Assembly: GCA_003344405.1 (NCBI GenBank)
Contig: NOWV01000052.1
Span: 1 to 64,000 of the forward strand
DNA: 64,000 nucleotides
Direction of reading: 5' to 3'
Source of the DNA: Trichoplax sp. H2
Lineage: Eukaryota > Placozoa > Uniplacotomia > Trichoplacea
In this document: one piece after another, positions 52,563 to 64,000 of the stretch
How the letters are laid out: each line of letters starts with the position of its first letter
How positions within the stretch are numbered: position 1 is the stretch's first letter
Position numbers and translations under genes: made by a program
Notes under the pieces: model-generated
Databases searched by the model: none
What the model was told of the DNA's origin: nothing
What the model saw: the letters and a program-made list of their open reading frames with translations, nothing else

Positions 52563-55500
52563 ATGCGATTCTCATTTCGTTGGAAGAAGAAGAAAGTTGA
52601 ACAATTGCAAGATGGCGATCATATATGTAAGATCTTGCTGTTGGATGGCAATACGCTAGAATATAAAGCTCAGGTAAGGCTGATTGCTATAGGTAATTTT
52701 TCATGTTTGAGCTTGTGTCTTGCCTAGTTCATTGGTATCATTGCTATTAAGTTAGCTTGATCGTGTCGTAACATCGGATCGAGGGATTATGGTCTGGATT
52801 TCAAAAAAAAAAAAAATGGAAAAATAACAGTGATAAGGGGTGATCCACTATGGACTCAACGTGTATGGATAGTCTTTAACGGGGACTTTCAGTTATCATA
52901 ACATGGTAATCGATAACGGAAAGCAATCAACAGTGTGTCTGCTTGATAGACTTGTTTACGGAAAAGAATGATCATCGAATGTAGAAATGACCAGTTGATT
53001 CTCTCAAACAGCGAGGTAGAATGCTACAATCAGCTTGTAACAATCGAGTGCATCCATGGCAGATTGATACTGTGCTTGAATATCATCTATTGCACAAGTG
53101 TGAAGCAATCAAATTCCATTTCGATCGCTTTCTATTATGTTGATTTGTGAAATAAACTCAGAAAGGATTCTCTACCCTAGCAGTGTTAAGTCTATACGAT
53201 CAAGGTAACAATGTTTAATCAATCAATCATGGATATACCATTAAATAAATAATGTCATCGAAACGCAACCAAAACCTTACGAGTATCACAATCAACGAGC
53301 GGATAAGATAAACGTGTTTTAAGCCTATTAGTGGCTAACTAAAAAAAAGACAGCAACTGCCTGCGCTATGGTTATAAAGTAACTTGCTATCGGTCAATAT
53401 ATTCCCTTCGATCATTATCCAACATACAGTCATATCAATCTGTTTTCAAATCGCCTGGGAAAAACGTTATCGACTGTAGGAGTGATTGGTTTATTTTTAT
53501 CTACTAATCGCGTTAGATAAGCTCATCGACGCAAGTCTTGCAGGAAACCAACAAATAAAATCAATCAATTATCCGTACTTAGGACATCATTTCAACAGAA
53601 TAGGCAACAGTAAGCTGGTTCCTTCTCCTATGCAATCCAACCTAAATTCTAAAATAACCCTCCCTAAATTCATCTCAATACTAGTCAATCCACGATCATG
53701 CGCCTTTTTTTTTACATTGGGAATTTAGCAGTAGTAGAATTGCAGGAAGGAGGAGCTGTTCATTAAGATTGAGCCCCGTCATCACTTGATTAAGATTGCA
53801 CCGTCTTGAACTCTATTTCCTGTCGATATACTGTACATAACATAATATCGTAGAAAAGAAGGCATATCGAATATATGTACTGTCTTTTGATTAATTAATT
53901 TACAATATTCATTCCTCCTTGTTCTATGTTTTCATCGACGGAGTTCCATTTTTTCCATCGGATAAAACTACACTATGACGAAAGGACTATCTCAACATCT
54001 TCCTTTCTACTAATTTGTCTATACAATAATTGGATCCATGAAGATAACTGATAGTAATATCGCCATCGTTGCTACTTTGAGTCAACGAATAAAAATTCGT
54101 TGACAATTCTTGGTGATTTTGAATCCTACAACGTGATGAAAACGACAGCAAATCTACAATCTATTGGCTACGATGATTTAATTTTAATCCTTGTTGATTT
54201 TTTGAGAATCTTATATGACTCTTGAAAACTGTATGAAAAGATTATTGACAACGGGTCGGACCACAATGATGATCATTATTATTTTTAAATTGTAGTGCAA
54301 GATGTTACAGTAGCTATATGCCTGCAGTTTCTATTGCAATATGGAGAAAGATCAATAATAAAAACTACAGTATTTATTTGTGATGATGATGATGAATGCT
54401 ATCGCCAATAGTGATGAATACTAAACTGTTCCACTCAATCTTTGTTGTATACCTATCAACTTTAATGCCATGAGGATAATATCAAAGTAGAGCCATCATG
54501 GCCTGCTTTCATGATAGTCATACAGACATTATTCTTGTTGTAATTAAAAACGATTCTACAATAAGCCATGGATGAATGATATCGTGCTGCATCATGGTGC
54601 TTGTAGGATTACAATAAACTCTCCCACAGAGCTATTTTTATCTTACTGTATTCAAAAAGAAGCAATGTTTAGACAAGACAACATGATTCAATTACTTGTA
54701 CGCGTTTGCAATAGCGTAGCCAAGATGGGCAAGCAAAACGCAACGAGTGTTTTCGGATAAGACAGGATAGTTGAATTTCTTAACTTTAGACTATTTGCAT
54801 TCATTCAATAACAATCGATGCAATAAGTTACATAGCCAAGGATCAAGGCTATTTATTGTACACAGTTTATTAATGAGAAAAAAAAGAGGCAGAAACAACG
54901 ACGCCCGACGACTACATCAAATTGTAAATGTTGCATGCAATTCTTTTCATTTCTTATGCAACAATTGAGATCGTCTACGCATAGAGTAGGATCAATGGCT
55001 CCAAATTTTCTATATTGCTATCTAAAATTAATTATAGATTGTCCATTGATACTGAGGGTAGAATGTCGTAAGGTAGCGAAGTATCTCTCTCCGATTTTTC
55101 CATTGCATTGCAAAATGTTTCAATGGCGTCGTTCAGGTTAACCAGTAAAGACAGCATTCGCTCTTTCCACATTGGATGAAGAGAGTGTGCAATCATCCAT
55201 AATTTTTATTTTTATAGTGATATGAACTTGATTCAAATTGTGCGGACTACCCTACGACTACAGTAGCTTGAGTGGAAAGGATGAAGGGGAAATGGCAGCT
55301 GAGATGGCAATTTACATTCACTTTTGTTTCCACTTTAAAAACAAGAAATGTTTAGTCAAGCTGTCTATCAGTTCTATCTACTTGTATTTCTAACTTAGAG
55401 ACAGTTGACTACTCATTCTATTGCAATGGTAAAAGGATATTCAACATCATTTTATCACTCATGTAGTTTCCTTGTCCAATTTTTCAAATGGAGCACGTAC

Positions 55501-58500
55501 CGTCCTCGTAATAATTAACTAACAACTGTAGTTCCATTGCCTTGGTAAATTGATATATCTTTTTATCGCCATGTAGTTTGTTCAATGCATTTTTGAAATG
55601 CAGCACACGTTACCTAGCGAGTCCGATTACTTTTAGTATATGAATATTCGAGATCTTTTCATCAAGCAATTTCTTCAGTGCAGTTTTAAATTAAAGATAA
55701 TGGTATGCTAACTCCATTTGCGTTTGTAAAATGCTATTCAACATCTTTTCACAACCAAGTAGTTTCTTCAATCTAGTGTTGAAAACAAGTCATACTTGGA
55801 CAATCGATATCATGCCGTATTAACTCATTTTTTTATTAGGGTTCCTACGCGCTAATAAATAAATTAATTATGCAATTATGTAAACTCCAACTATTTCCAC
55901 CCTTGATACATAGATTAATTTAGGGCGGAAAAATCATTAAATTGATCCATTATGTTTTGATCGTAAGTTTTCCAGCCTAGCCATGCACTGTTGAAGTACA
56001 GTAGGCGTCGAATATCGCTCAATAACATGGCGATACCTCGATAAATTTGATAGACTTTTATTCCTTAGGGTTTACTCTCTTAATTAAATGTATTCGTGTA
56101 TTCTTCATGATGAATTGAGCCATGTGTTAAAGCATGAACTACTTACTCTGTTATATCGAATATTTATGACTGCACACCTGGTATTCCAGCATGATGACTT
56201 AAGTCATGCAAGGCGTTAGGCAATACACTATTCGGTTATGTCTGCAATTTTTTGAAAAAAAAAATTTCAACATCTAGGCAGGAACTTCTAAGAGAAACTC
56301 TGAATTACTCTTAAAAATCCCTGATCTAGGATACTTTTCACATGGTGTGCAAATGCATGCGGCCATAGTTAATGACTTATCAACATGGGTTATATTGCTA
56401 TTATTCTACGATAATGCTGGAAAATATCCAATTGGTCCATACAGCGAAATCTCTAGGGATTTTACTTTTCTCTTGAAAAAAGATTTCCAAGATTTATTTT
56501 AATAGAGGCGTGTTGCTATGGAAAAAAAATGGGATCGTGCTTATTCCCTTACTACAGTATAACTATTTTGGCAGTAGAGTACTGTACGTTTTTAGCAGTT
56601 TTTGACTTTCTTTTGATGTATTTCTTCAACGTCTATGGACGTATTGCCTTAGCTCAAAACATGATTGCTATTTCTTGCTAACGTACTAAACACAATAATA
56701 GAACGAATAGCAAGAAAAAATGGCGACATAGGAATAGGACTACGCTTCTTTTCAAGTATCATTTACAGTAGTAGAGGTATCACACTCAGAACGACTGATC
56801 CATTTTTTCCCCCACTTGGCATGATTTAGCCTAAGCAATAAATACCATACGTATAAATGGTCCAACTTGTAGGCAACTTATTCAATATCCTTCTCCACAT
56901 AAGATACCAATAAAAACTGCCACGTTGCCAGAGCTAAACTTCCCTGCAAAAGCAGATAAGGGTTCGCGCATTGTCCTCATTCTAAATTGTGTTCGTCTAT
57001 TCTCACGATGTAGTTTGCATTCAATATACTATCCATTTCTATTCCTATTTTCTTCTTAGATTGAATTTAAATCATTCTTCTGTCCTGTCATTGTCGTTAA
57101 ATCTTGCCTAGGGATTCAATGGATTTATTTTTTGCATTTCTATTCCATTCTCCTTGTTACAATGAATTCAACCATTTTTGACACCCAATTCTTTGTTACT
57201 GTTATGCCATTTTGTTATCCAGATGGCAGTGTACTCTGAATTTCTACTCCTATTTTCCTTCATCATTTCACAATAAGTTTAAATAATTCTCACATCTTGT
57301 CGTAATACAATAAACATTCTACATGAAATACGATCTATTTTAGCTTGCAGGTTACAGTTAGCTCTATCAGTAAAGAACATGGAGGTAGAAAAGACATATA
57401 CTATAGATCGGCCCTTTATTTTACCTTTCCAGCAAAGATCAATTACATTTTTAGCAGTAGATCAATATTGGTTATTCTAAAGGGGAGTCATAATATCACT
57501 CAATTTCAAGTATAGTGTGCTTTCCTCTCCATTCTGGATAGGATAGTACTAAACTCATAGCTAGAAATGAAATCGTTGCGGTCGCCTTGCGATATTCTTA
57601 TAGACGTAGATCTTTGAGAACAATGATAATCTTTATTATTATTTTTAATTACTATCATGTCGTGGAGTAACTTAATCCGTATACAATAGTTGATTATATT
57701 GTTTGATCAACTTTACTATCCTGGATGATTGCATCTATGGATAGGTAGAAAAGTGAGAATGATAGCGTGATGATGGCTATCTTATAATTTTATGCTAGAA
57801 ACGTAAAAATAATGAAAATCATGATAGAAACAGATAGAATTTATTCTAGTACCCTGTCATGCTTTCATTATTTGGATCTATAAACTCACGAGTATATACC
57901 ACTTTGTGGTCACCTCTAAATTATCGAAAAACAAAATAGGATGATGTAGACGCAGGTATAAAAATCAATTAACATGGTCAATTTACGAATATGAACAAAT
58001 AAGATAGGACGATGTACTACTATGTACTATTAACCATTAGCATGGCCAATGCTTGACTTGAAATTAAATTTCTGACCGTAGTATCGATTGAGAGCTATAA
58101 AAATGCAGCTATATCAGTAATGATGAATATTGAATAGTAAAATAAGATGATGTCATATCTAGTGGCACAAAATCGACAAAGCCAACTCTGGAATTGCGTT
58201 GATATTGATTTTTCATGCCTGTAAAGCGATTGCAAATATTGAAAAGCAAAGCAGGATAATCTACTATTATGTGCTGATTTAAAATCAACTTCTGGCCTAT
58301 TCTACAGGAGACTTGTATCGAGATTGATTTCACGATCGTAGTATGGATTGTAGTACCCATTGGAGAGATGTAAAAAATACTACTCTCTTAGCGATCACAG
58401 ACTCAATCAAAGTACGTAAATTTATCCTTTATTTATTACTTTAGAAAAGTGCCAGAGGGCAAGAAGTCTACGATGCTGCGTGTCAGGATTTAGATTTAGA

Positions 58501-61500
58501 AGAAAAGGAATATTTTGGTCTATCCTACACAGATTCAGCTCAAGTGACGGTAAGATTGAAATCTACTCTATTTAAAATACTTTCTTCTTACAACACCTAT
58601 AGGTTACAATTACTACATTTCTTTATTATGGATGCCATGTAGAAAATCGATCTTGTTGTCCGCTATTTAATACCTTCATATGCTATAATCAATTGAATTA
58701 AAATGGATCTACATAGATTATAAATTAACTTATCCCTTAATTTTTAAAATATAATTTTCCCTCTATGCGCAACAGCATTGGGTTGATCCTACCAAGAAAA
58801 TTAGAAAACAAGTGCCTAGTAAGTTAATCGTTAGCTTAATGCAATACAAACAAATTGGTGAAGTAACATCAATCCTAATTTTTGGTTATCTTTTATTCAT
58901 AAACAAAAATTAAATGGAACGGTTACAGACAGCCAATGAATACCCCTATAATTCTTTCTTTCTAGAAGAAATTTAATCGTTTGTTGATTTCTTTTACAGT
59001 TGGTCCACCATTTTCTATGCGATTTCTAGTGAAATACAGTATTGCAAATCCTGATGAACTTCAAGAAGAAGTTACTAAGTACTAGATTTTATACCATCTA
59101 TTTCGTCTCATACGATTATATCCTTCATCTAGCTTAAAAGTTTGCCATATTATCATCAATGTTTATATATCTATTTGAAAATACGATAATAAAATCAATT
59201 TATACCAATTTTATATTGGAGAAGTAAGTAATTAGCTTGTGACTAATACCTTCTATCAATTTTTAGATATTTGTTTTACCAACATATTCGTAATGAAATA
59301 CTCTATGGAAGGTAAGCAATAAGGTCTTTATGATACTATTTTTTTGCATTTATATTTTTATCTATTGTAAAAACTTTAAATCTTTTCTTTAGGCTTGAAT
59401 GTCCAACTGATACCTTAACCAAACTTGCTGGATACGTTCTGCAATGTAATAAGAACTGTCGTAGTTTAATTTCCTGATTTAAACCTTATCAACGATGTGT
59501 TACATTCTAGATGCTATACTAACTGGGGCATATTTAGTCTAGATAGGAAGATGATAATGACTAACCTAATTAAATTTTTACAGCTGAACTTGGCGACTTT
59601 GATGAAGAGGTGCATACAGAGGGCTACGTCTCTGAATTTCGCTTTCTTCCTGAAATGATACAGGTACATTGTATAGATAATTTTTTGTTTAAAACGTTTT
59701 TAAATTTAGTCTTAATCATAGATTTCCCGTAGGGATATAAATTGTTTTTCCACTTTATTAGACGTTCTTTGTACTCTAATTAATAATTTATCAATTAACC
59801 TTATAGACTGAAGAAATAGAAGCCCAAATTGTGGATTATCACAAATTATGCGAGTGAGTCAAAATAGAGATATCGTAATTTAGACGTCAGAATACTATCT
59901 CTTCTCCATTTTTATCAAATAAGTTAAAATAATTCATTTACAACATTAAACTATAATCGAGCAAGATTTATACACGTATGTCTAGTATGGAGATTGAAAA
60001 CCTTTATCAGATATACAACACGATTTATACTCTACCTTTTATAATGTATCTTGCTTACTACACCATGTTCTAAAGTGAAATTTTGCCTCGTAGCGATACT
60101 AATATCTTTTATTGTTGCATTCCACAGGGGCCAGACACCGGCAGAGGCTGAGAAAAATTTTCTTACCATTGCGAAAACAATTGATATGTATGGTGTTGAT
60201 TTACATTATATTTTGGTAAGACACATTTTTATAAGCAAAAATTATAACCTAGATATTGTGATAATAATTTTAAATAATCTAATTTGTCAACTTAGGGAGA
60301 TTTAGAAATTGGTCTAGCACCTAATGGAATTATCATTCTTCGAAGATCCATTAGAATTGAATTTTTTTACTGGTAATTATTGTATAATCAATTTCTATCG
60401 ATTAGAATCATTTTAGAAATTTTTTTCTAATAAGTTTCTAATCCTTTCTACAATATAGGCCAAATATTGTTAATTTAGAATTTAAAGGGAAGAAATTTAT
60501 AATTGTCGCCAAAGGGGAAGGAGTAAGTTGTGTAATACATATTTCATTGCCGGTAACTGAAACATTATCAATCAGTATGGCAATAGCGTTAACATAATTC
60601 ATGCTAACGCTTACTTAGGAGGATTCTAGTAAGATTAGAAATGAGTTTAAATTGGGTAGTGCAAAGGCTTGTAAACATTTATGGAAAAGCGCTATTGAGC
60701 AACATTCCTTTTACAGGTGATTGATTTTCTTGACATAGTTTTATTATTGTAGATAGATACGTGTATTAGTACAATACGATAAGAATATTGTAGAGTAATT
60801 TTTTAATACGCGTATCTAACTTTATTTATTGATTGTCTATCTTTAAAATTCAAAAAACAGGCTTACTATACCTGATGGCCCTGTAAAGAGAAGATTCAGC
60901 TTATTTAGAACACGCTCCAGTTTCAGATTCAGGTTTAGTACTTATTAATGGTTTACTTAAAATTTCATGTCTTTAATCAATTTATCCGAAATAATTTGTA
61001 GTGGTCGTACATTGTATCAAGCTCAAAGTATGCGAAAGAAAGCTCCTCGTCAATCTATGAATGTAAAAAGGTAAATCTTTATAATTAGTGACGCCTATAT
61101 TTGTAATAGGTTACGGTATTCATGGTGAGAATTTCTTATTTTTTCGTAATTCTCAGAACACCGAGTCAACGTCAAAGTCGTAGAAGTCATAGATCAATGA
61201 TATTACCACAAAAGACATCGTAAGAGGCGACATTATTTGTCAACAAGATGTTTATTTTAAATGAAAACTGCATAATATGTTGTGAAGATTTCAAGTATTT
61301 TTAACTCCAGTCTGTATCTTGACAAAAAACTAGACCATCTGTAACGACAGTTGATGTATCGGTCGTAAAAAAATCGAAATCTGAACATGGTAAATATAGA
61401 TTCGCTTGAGAGACCGTCTATACATCTTTCTTGACAGTTAATTATCTTTATAGAAATTGACGGACCAGCTAATGTAGTGATCAATGCTCCCACTGATTCA

Positions 61501-62903
61501 AAAGCAAGTAACGATGATCATCTGTATACGGAAGTAAAAATTGCAGATCCTCTACCAGAAGATACTACAGAAGAATCTGGACCGTTATGTGAAGAAATTA
61601 GGAAACATATTGTCGACAGGTTGTAGAAATATGAAATATATATCGAAGGAAATATATTTGAATTCATGAATAAGTACAGTGTAGCACTATCTATTAATGG
61701 ACCTATTTTTTACATGTAAATAACGTAGTGTTTTGTTACTTTTTAAATTGTGACCTAGCGAAACTAATGCTCTTCAACGTTCTCAGAGTCACTTCGTGAT
61801 GCCAATGCCGTGTTCCGAAAGGTAGTGATTAAAATATTGATGTTGCTATTAATTAAGCGGCTATACGGTTGATACACCCGCATAATATTTAGAGCTGGTT
61901 ATTTTTCGAAAGCAACATCTGATATACAACATCTTTAAAAATGAATTTTATTTCCTAGAATTTCGTTGGACCAATCTCTGCGTAGGACCCATTCCTTAAA
62001 TGATGTAGCAAACCTACAAATAGAGTACGGCATAAAATATCACAGATGAATTTTGCTATTATTTTTTCAAGTTTGAGCTATTGTAGTGATTTTAAAACGA
62101 TACTTTATCAAAGTGGCCAGAATGTAATCGCTATTTGCTGTAGATGCTAATATTGAAGTATGAAAATTTAGACTTTGTACATGTAGTCATAACATTTTTA
62201 GTAATGATAAAATTTTGTTGGTCGATAATTTAATAATATTTAAACTAGAAACGTGAACTCTAATGTAATACTTGTAAATACACTAGTGTAGCACAACTGA
62301 AACATCTATATGTAACCAATTAAATTCTTGTACAATATAATTGAAATGAACTTTTATTGTAATTGATATCGCAGGGATGAATCAGAATTAATCAGAACAT
62401 GGAAAAGAGAGAAAAAGTTGCTTGAAAGTCTAGATGATGGTGATAAAGATGCAGCACAGGTTTGATATTGCCTATTTCAACTGTTAATAACTACTGGAGA
62501 TGTAATAGAGAGGTAAATGATGTGTGTGATTGATATTGATTAGGATCTTGAAGAAATTAAAGATCTATTAAGTAAATTGGCGAAGTATTTAGATGTTCGA
62601 ATGAATAGCCGTAATATGTACAAGAAATGTAGTAAAGAGAAGGTTAGTGGTAGTTTGTAATCTCTGTGATATTATTAAAATTTGGGGTAACCGATGATGT
62701 TAATGATCTATTAGGAATTACTTGAAAAAATCGAAGAATTCAAGAGAGCGCGAAAGCAAAAAACTGCTAGTGTTTATCATGAAGGGCTGACTACTACAGT
62801 GTCTGATTCAGGATCAAGTTACGCTGCTACGACTGAACAGCTACTTCAAGCTGCCAATGTTGATCACTCTGATGATAGCGATATTGAGACTACAGACCTT
62901 TAA
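52563..62903 (+). CDS. FERM/FERM-adjacent band-4.1-like protein with coiled-coil tail (22 exons)
   Basis: Membrane-cytoskeleton linker of the FERM superfamily; 1818 nt, 605 aa. Exons: 52563-52673, 58445-58549, 58776-58818, 59000-59078, 59267-59311, 59393-59445, 59584-59663, 59807-59853, 60128-60215, 60296-60372, 60459-60522, 60619-60716, 60861-60932, 61002-61070, 61157-61219, 61334-61389, 61454-61619, 61759-61821, 61959-62024, 62375-62459, 62544-62642, 62715-62903. FERM ~10-300 ([66 protein letters not shown]), then the FERM-adjacent motif FRFSGRT, a basic Arg/Ser region, an acidic stretch, a charged helical/coiled-coil region ~480-570, and a C-terminal TTDL resembling a class I PDZ ligand. 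It resembles EPB41L4/5 and FRMD3/5 in the FERM part; the tail is not one I recognise. Exon 19's 3' end is less certain. Confidence 0.9.
52674..58444 (+). other. 5.8 kb first intron of the FERM-only gene
   Basis: It begins CAG/GTAAGG and ends TTTTAG. AT-rich, with a GAT run near 54382-54396, loosely repeated blocks at 55430-55810 around TGTAGTTT(C/G), and another at 57950-58300. Frames at 54572-54760, 54771-54968 and 58109-58360 have no splice or homology support. I see no nested gene. Confidence 0.6.
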
Positions 62904-63565
62904 ATTTTATGTCTAATACATTCAATATATGTGACTACGCCATATGTATTTTTATTTAGAATGATTCTTAAATACTTCAGCGCTTATGTGACTCCGCAGT
63001 CTCACTGAGTCTTTTATGCTAATAGATATTATACCTAAGTAGTACTGTTGATCATAGAATTATTTACTAGCTTCATTTTAGAACTCGTAAACTCGCTTAT
63101 CTAGAGATACAGCCTTCTTGATTATTAGGTTGGATTAAGAATAACTGGTTTATGGTAGTGTAGGACGAACACGCATATAGTTTTATGCTAGATTTTCAAA
63201 AAGTGTTTAGATATAGATATAATTATCAATTTTATCGAATTGATCAGCTCGCTAACACTTTACAATCTTAATCTTAATAAGAGTGTTAAGAATCTGCAGT
63301 AAGGAAATGGACCGATAGACTGCTATTCATGTTAGTTTTTAGTATCGTTGTTAGATCGTATTTATTGAAACTTCGTAGTATTTACATCGTTTTTTACTTC
63401 GCCCATTGAAGCACAGCTCCAGTAATTATTTTAAAACATTGTGTAATTGTGATAGATGACGATAACTTTAAATGTATCAGCATTATTAATCAGTTTTACG
63501 ATTTTTACTTGATATAGTTTATTTACGGATAAATGTGTGTAGTGATATTGTAGATATTAGGAAAG
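62904..63565. other. Gap between convergent FERM-only gene and calpain-like gene
   Basis: 662 bp of AT-rich 3' flanking sequence with no supported gene. Confidence 0.5.
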
Positions 63566-64000
63566 TCATTTATGTTCCGATAAATTAATTTGGCAATCAG
63601 CCGAAATTATTAAAATAAATTTGCCTAAGCATCCCGGATCGAAAGTGGAGGGAATTATTAGTAAAGGTCCATCTGATGGTGCGTCAGTTAATTCACTAAC
63701 CACAAAGCCTTTCCTAAAAAATAAAGTAGATTAATTGCTTAGTTTATGTCACACACAGCAAGTTCTAAAATTGATAATCAAAAAGAAATTTGATCAGTTA
63801 TACCTGTAAGCTCCTGACGATTTTTTATATATTGAGCCACGTTCACCAGGCGCTTCTGATTGAACATTAAATCCACCATAATATTCTCTAAAAAATAAGC
63901 GTATCAAGATATAACGTACGTAGTGCATTAGCTGTAATGGTACAGTAAAATAGTATGTCACGCTATTTTAAACAAACATACCTGGGTAACTTTAACTGGA
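63566..64000 (-). CDS. Calpain-type C2-like domain, last exons (partial, runs off right edge)
   Basis: Three exon pieces in consistent phase: 63982-64000 (truncated by the window), 63804-63887 and 63566-63713, with the stop at 63566-63568. The 80-odd visible residues include SIYKKSSGAYR, then KGFVVSELTDAPSDGPLLI followed by IPSTFDPGCLGKFIL, and end NLSEHK. The pattern SG-Y plus (I/V)PSTF-PG--G-F-L is the end of a calpain C2-like (domain III) beta-sandwich. A protein ending with this domain suggests an atypical calpain such as calpain-7, but most of the gene is outside the window. It converges on the FERM-only gene. Confidence 0.65.

Overview
This window is animal nuclear DNA. It is AT-rich, its genes are split by many short GT-AG introns, and the predicted proteins align with animal families over nearly their full length (NFX1, SPAG6, CISD3, STUB1/CHIP, SCAP, FERM-type tyrosine phosphatases, calpain). 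About eight genes in 64 kb, human-like intron placement and an AT-rich, repeat-punctuated intergenic space best fit a compact early-branching metazoan. My guess is a placozoan (Trichoplax/Hoilungia type), but that is inference and a cnidarian is not excluded. I see no bacterial, plasmid, CRISPR or transposase features.

Layout, left to right. 1-2.1 kb: three families of direct repeats. 2.1-7.5 kb (+): an NFX1 orthologue in 17 coding exons, including one probable GC-AG intron. 7.9-11.1 kb (-): a complete SPAG6 orthologue in 13 exons, tail-to-tail with NFX1. 11.1-17.2 kb: repeat-rich spacer holding a small two-CDGSH-motif gene (CISD3-like, +, 5' exon not found). 17.2-18.1 kb (+): intronless STUB1/CHIP. 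20.1-26.9 kb (-): SCAP in 23 exons, with one apparent single-base frameshift in the WD40 half. 27-30.9 kb: spacer dense in short TACAGTACTGTA-type palindromes. 30.9-38.9 kb (+): FERM-domain tyrosine phosphatase, 26 exons, no PDZ. 41.9-45.9 kb (-): stand-alone tyrosine phosphatase, 11 exons. 46-52.5 kb: spacer with tandem arrays and a GC-rich patch. 52.6-62.9 kb (+): FERM/FERM-adjacent band-4.1-like protein, 22 exons, with a 5.8 kb first intron. 63.6-64 kb (-): last exons of a calpain-type C2-like gene that runs off the window.

Most of these genes are unrelated housekeeping or cilium genes. The exception is the right half, where three neighbours look like parts of one module: a FERM+PTP gene, a PTP-only gene in inverted orientation, and a FERM-only gene. 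Nine consecutive exons of the two phosphatases have identical lengths, and the FERM exons of the first and third genes match in phase and often in length. This looks like local duplication with domain separation. Exon coordinates come from splice-site and frame reasoning by eye. For NFX1, SPAG6 and the three FERM/PTP genes the summed exon lengths are exact multiples of three, which supports the models.
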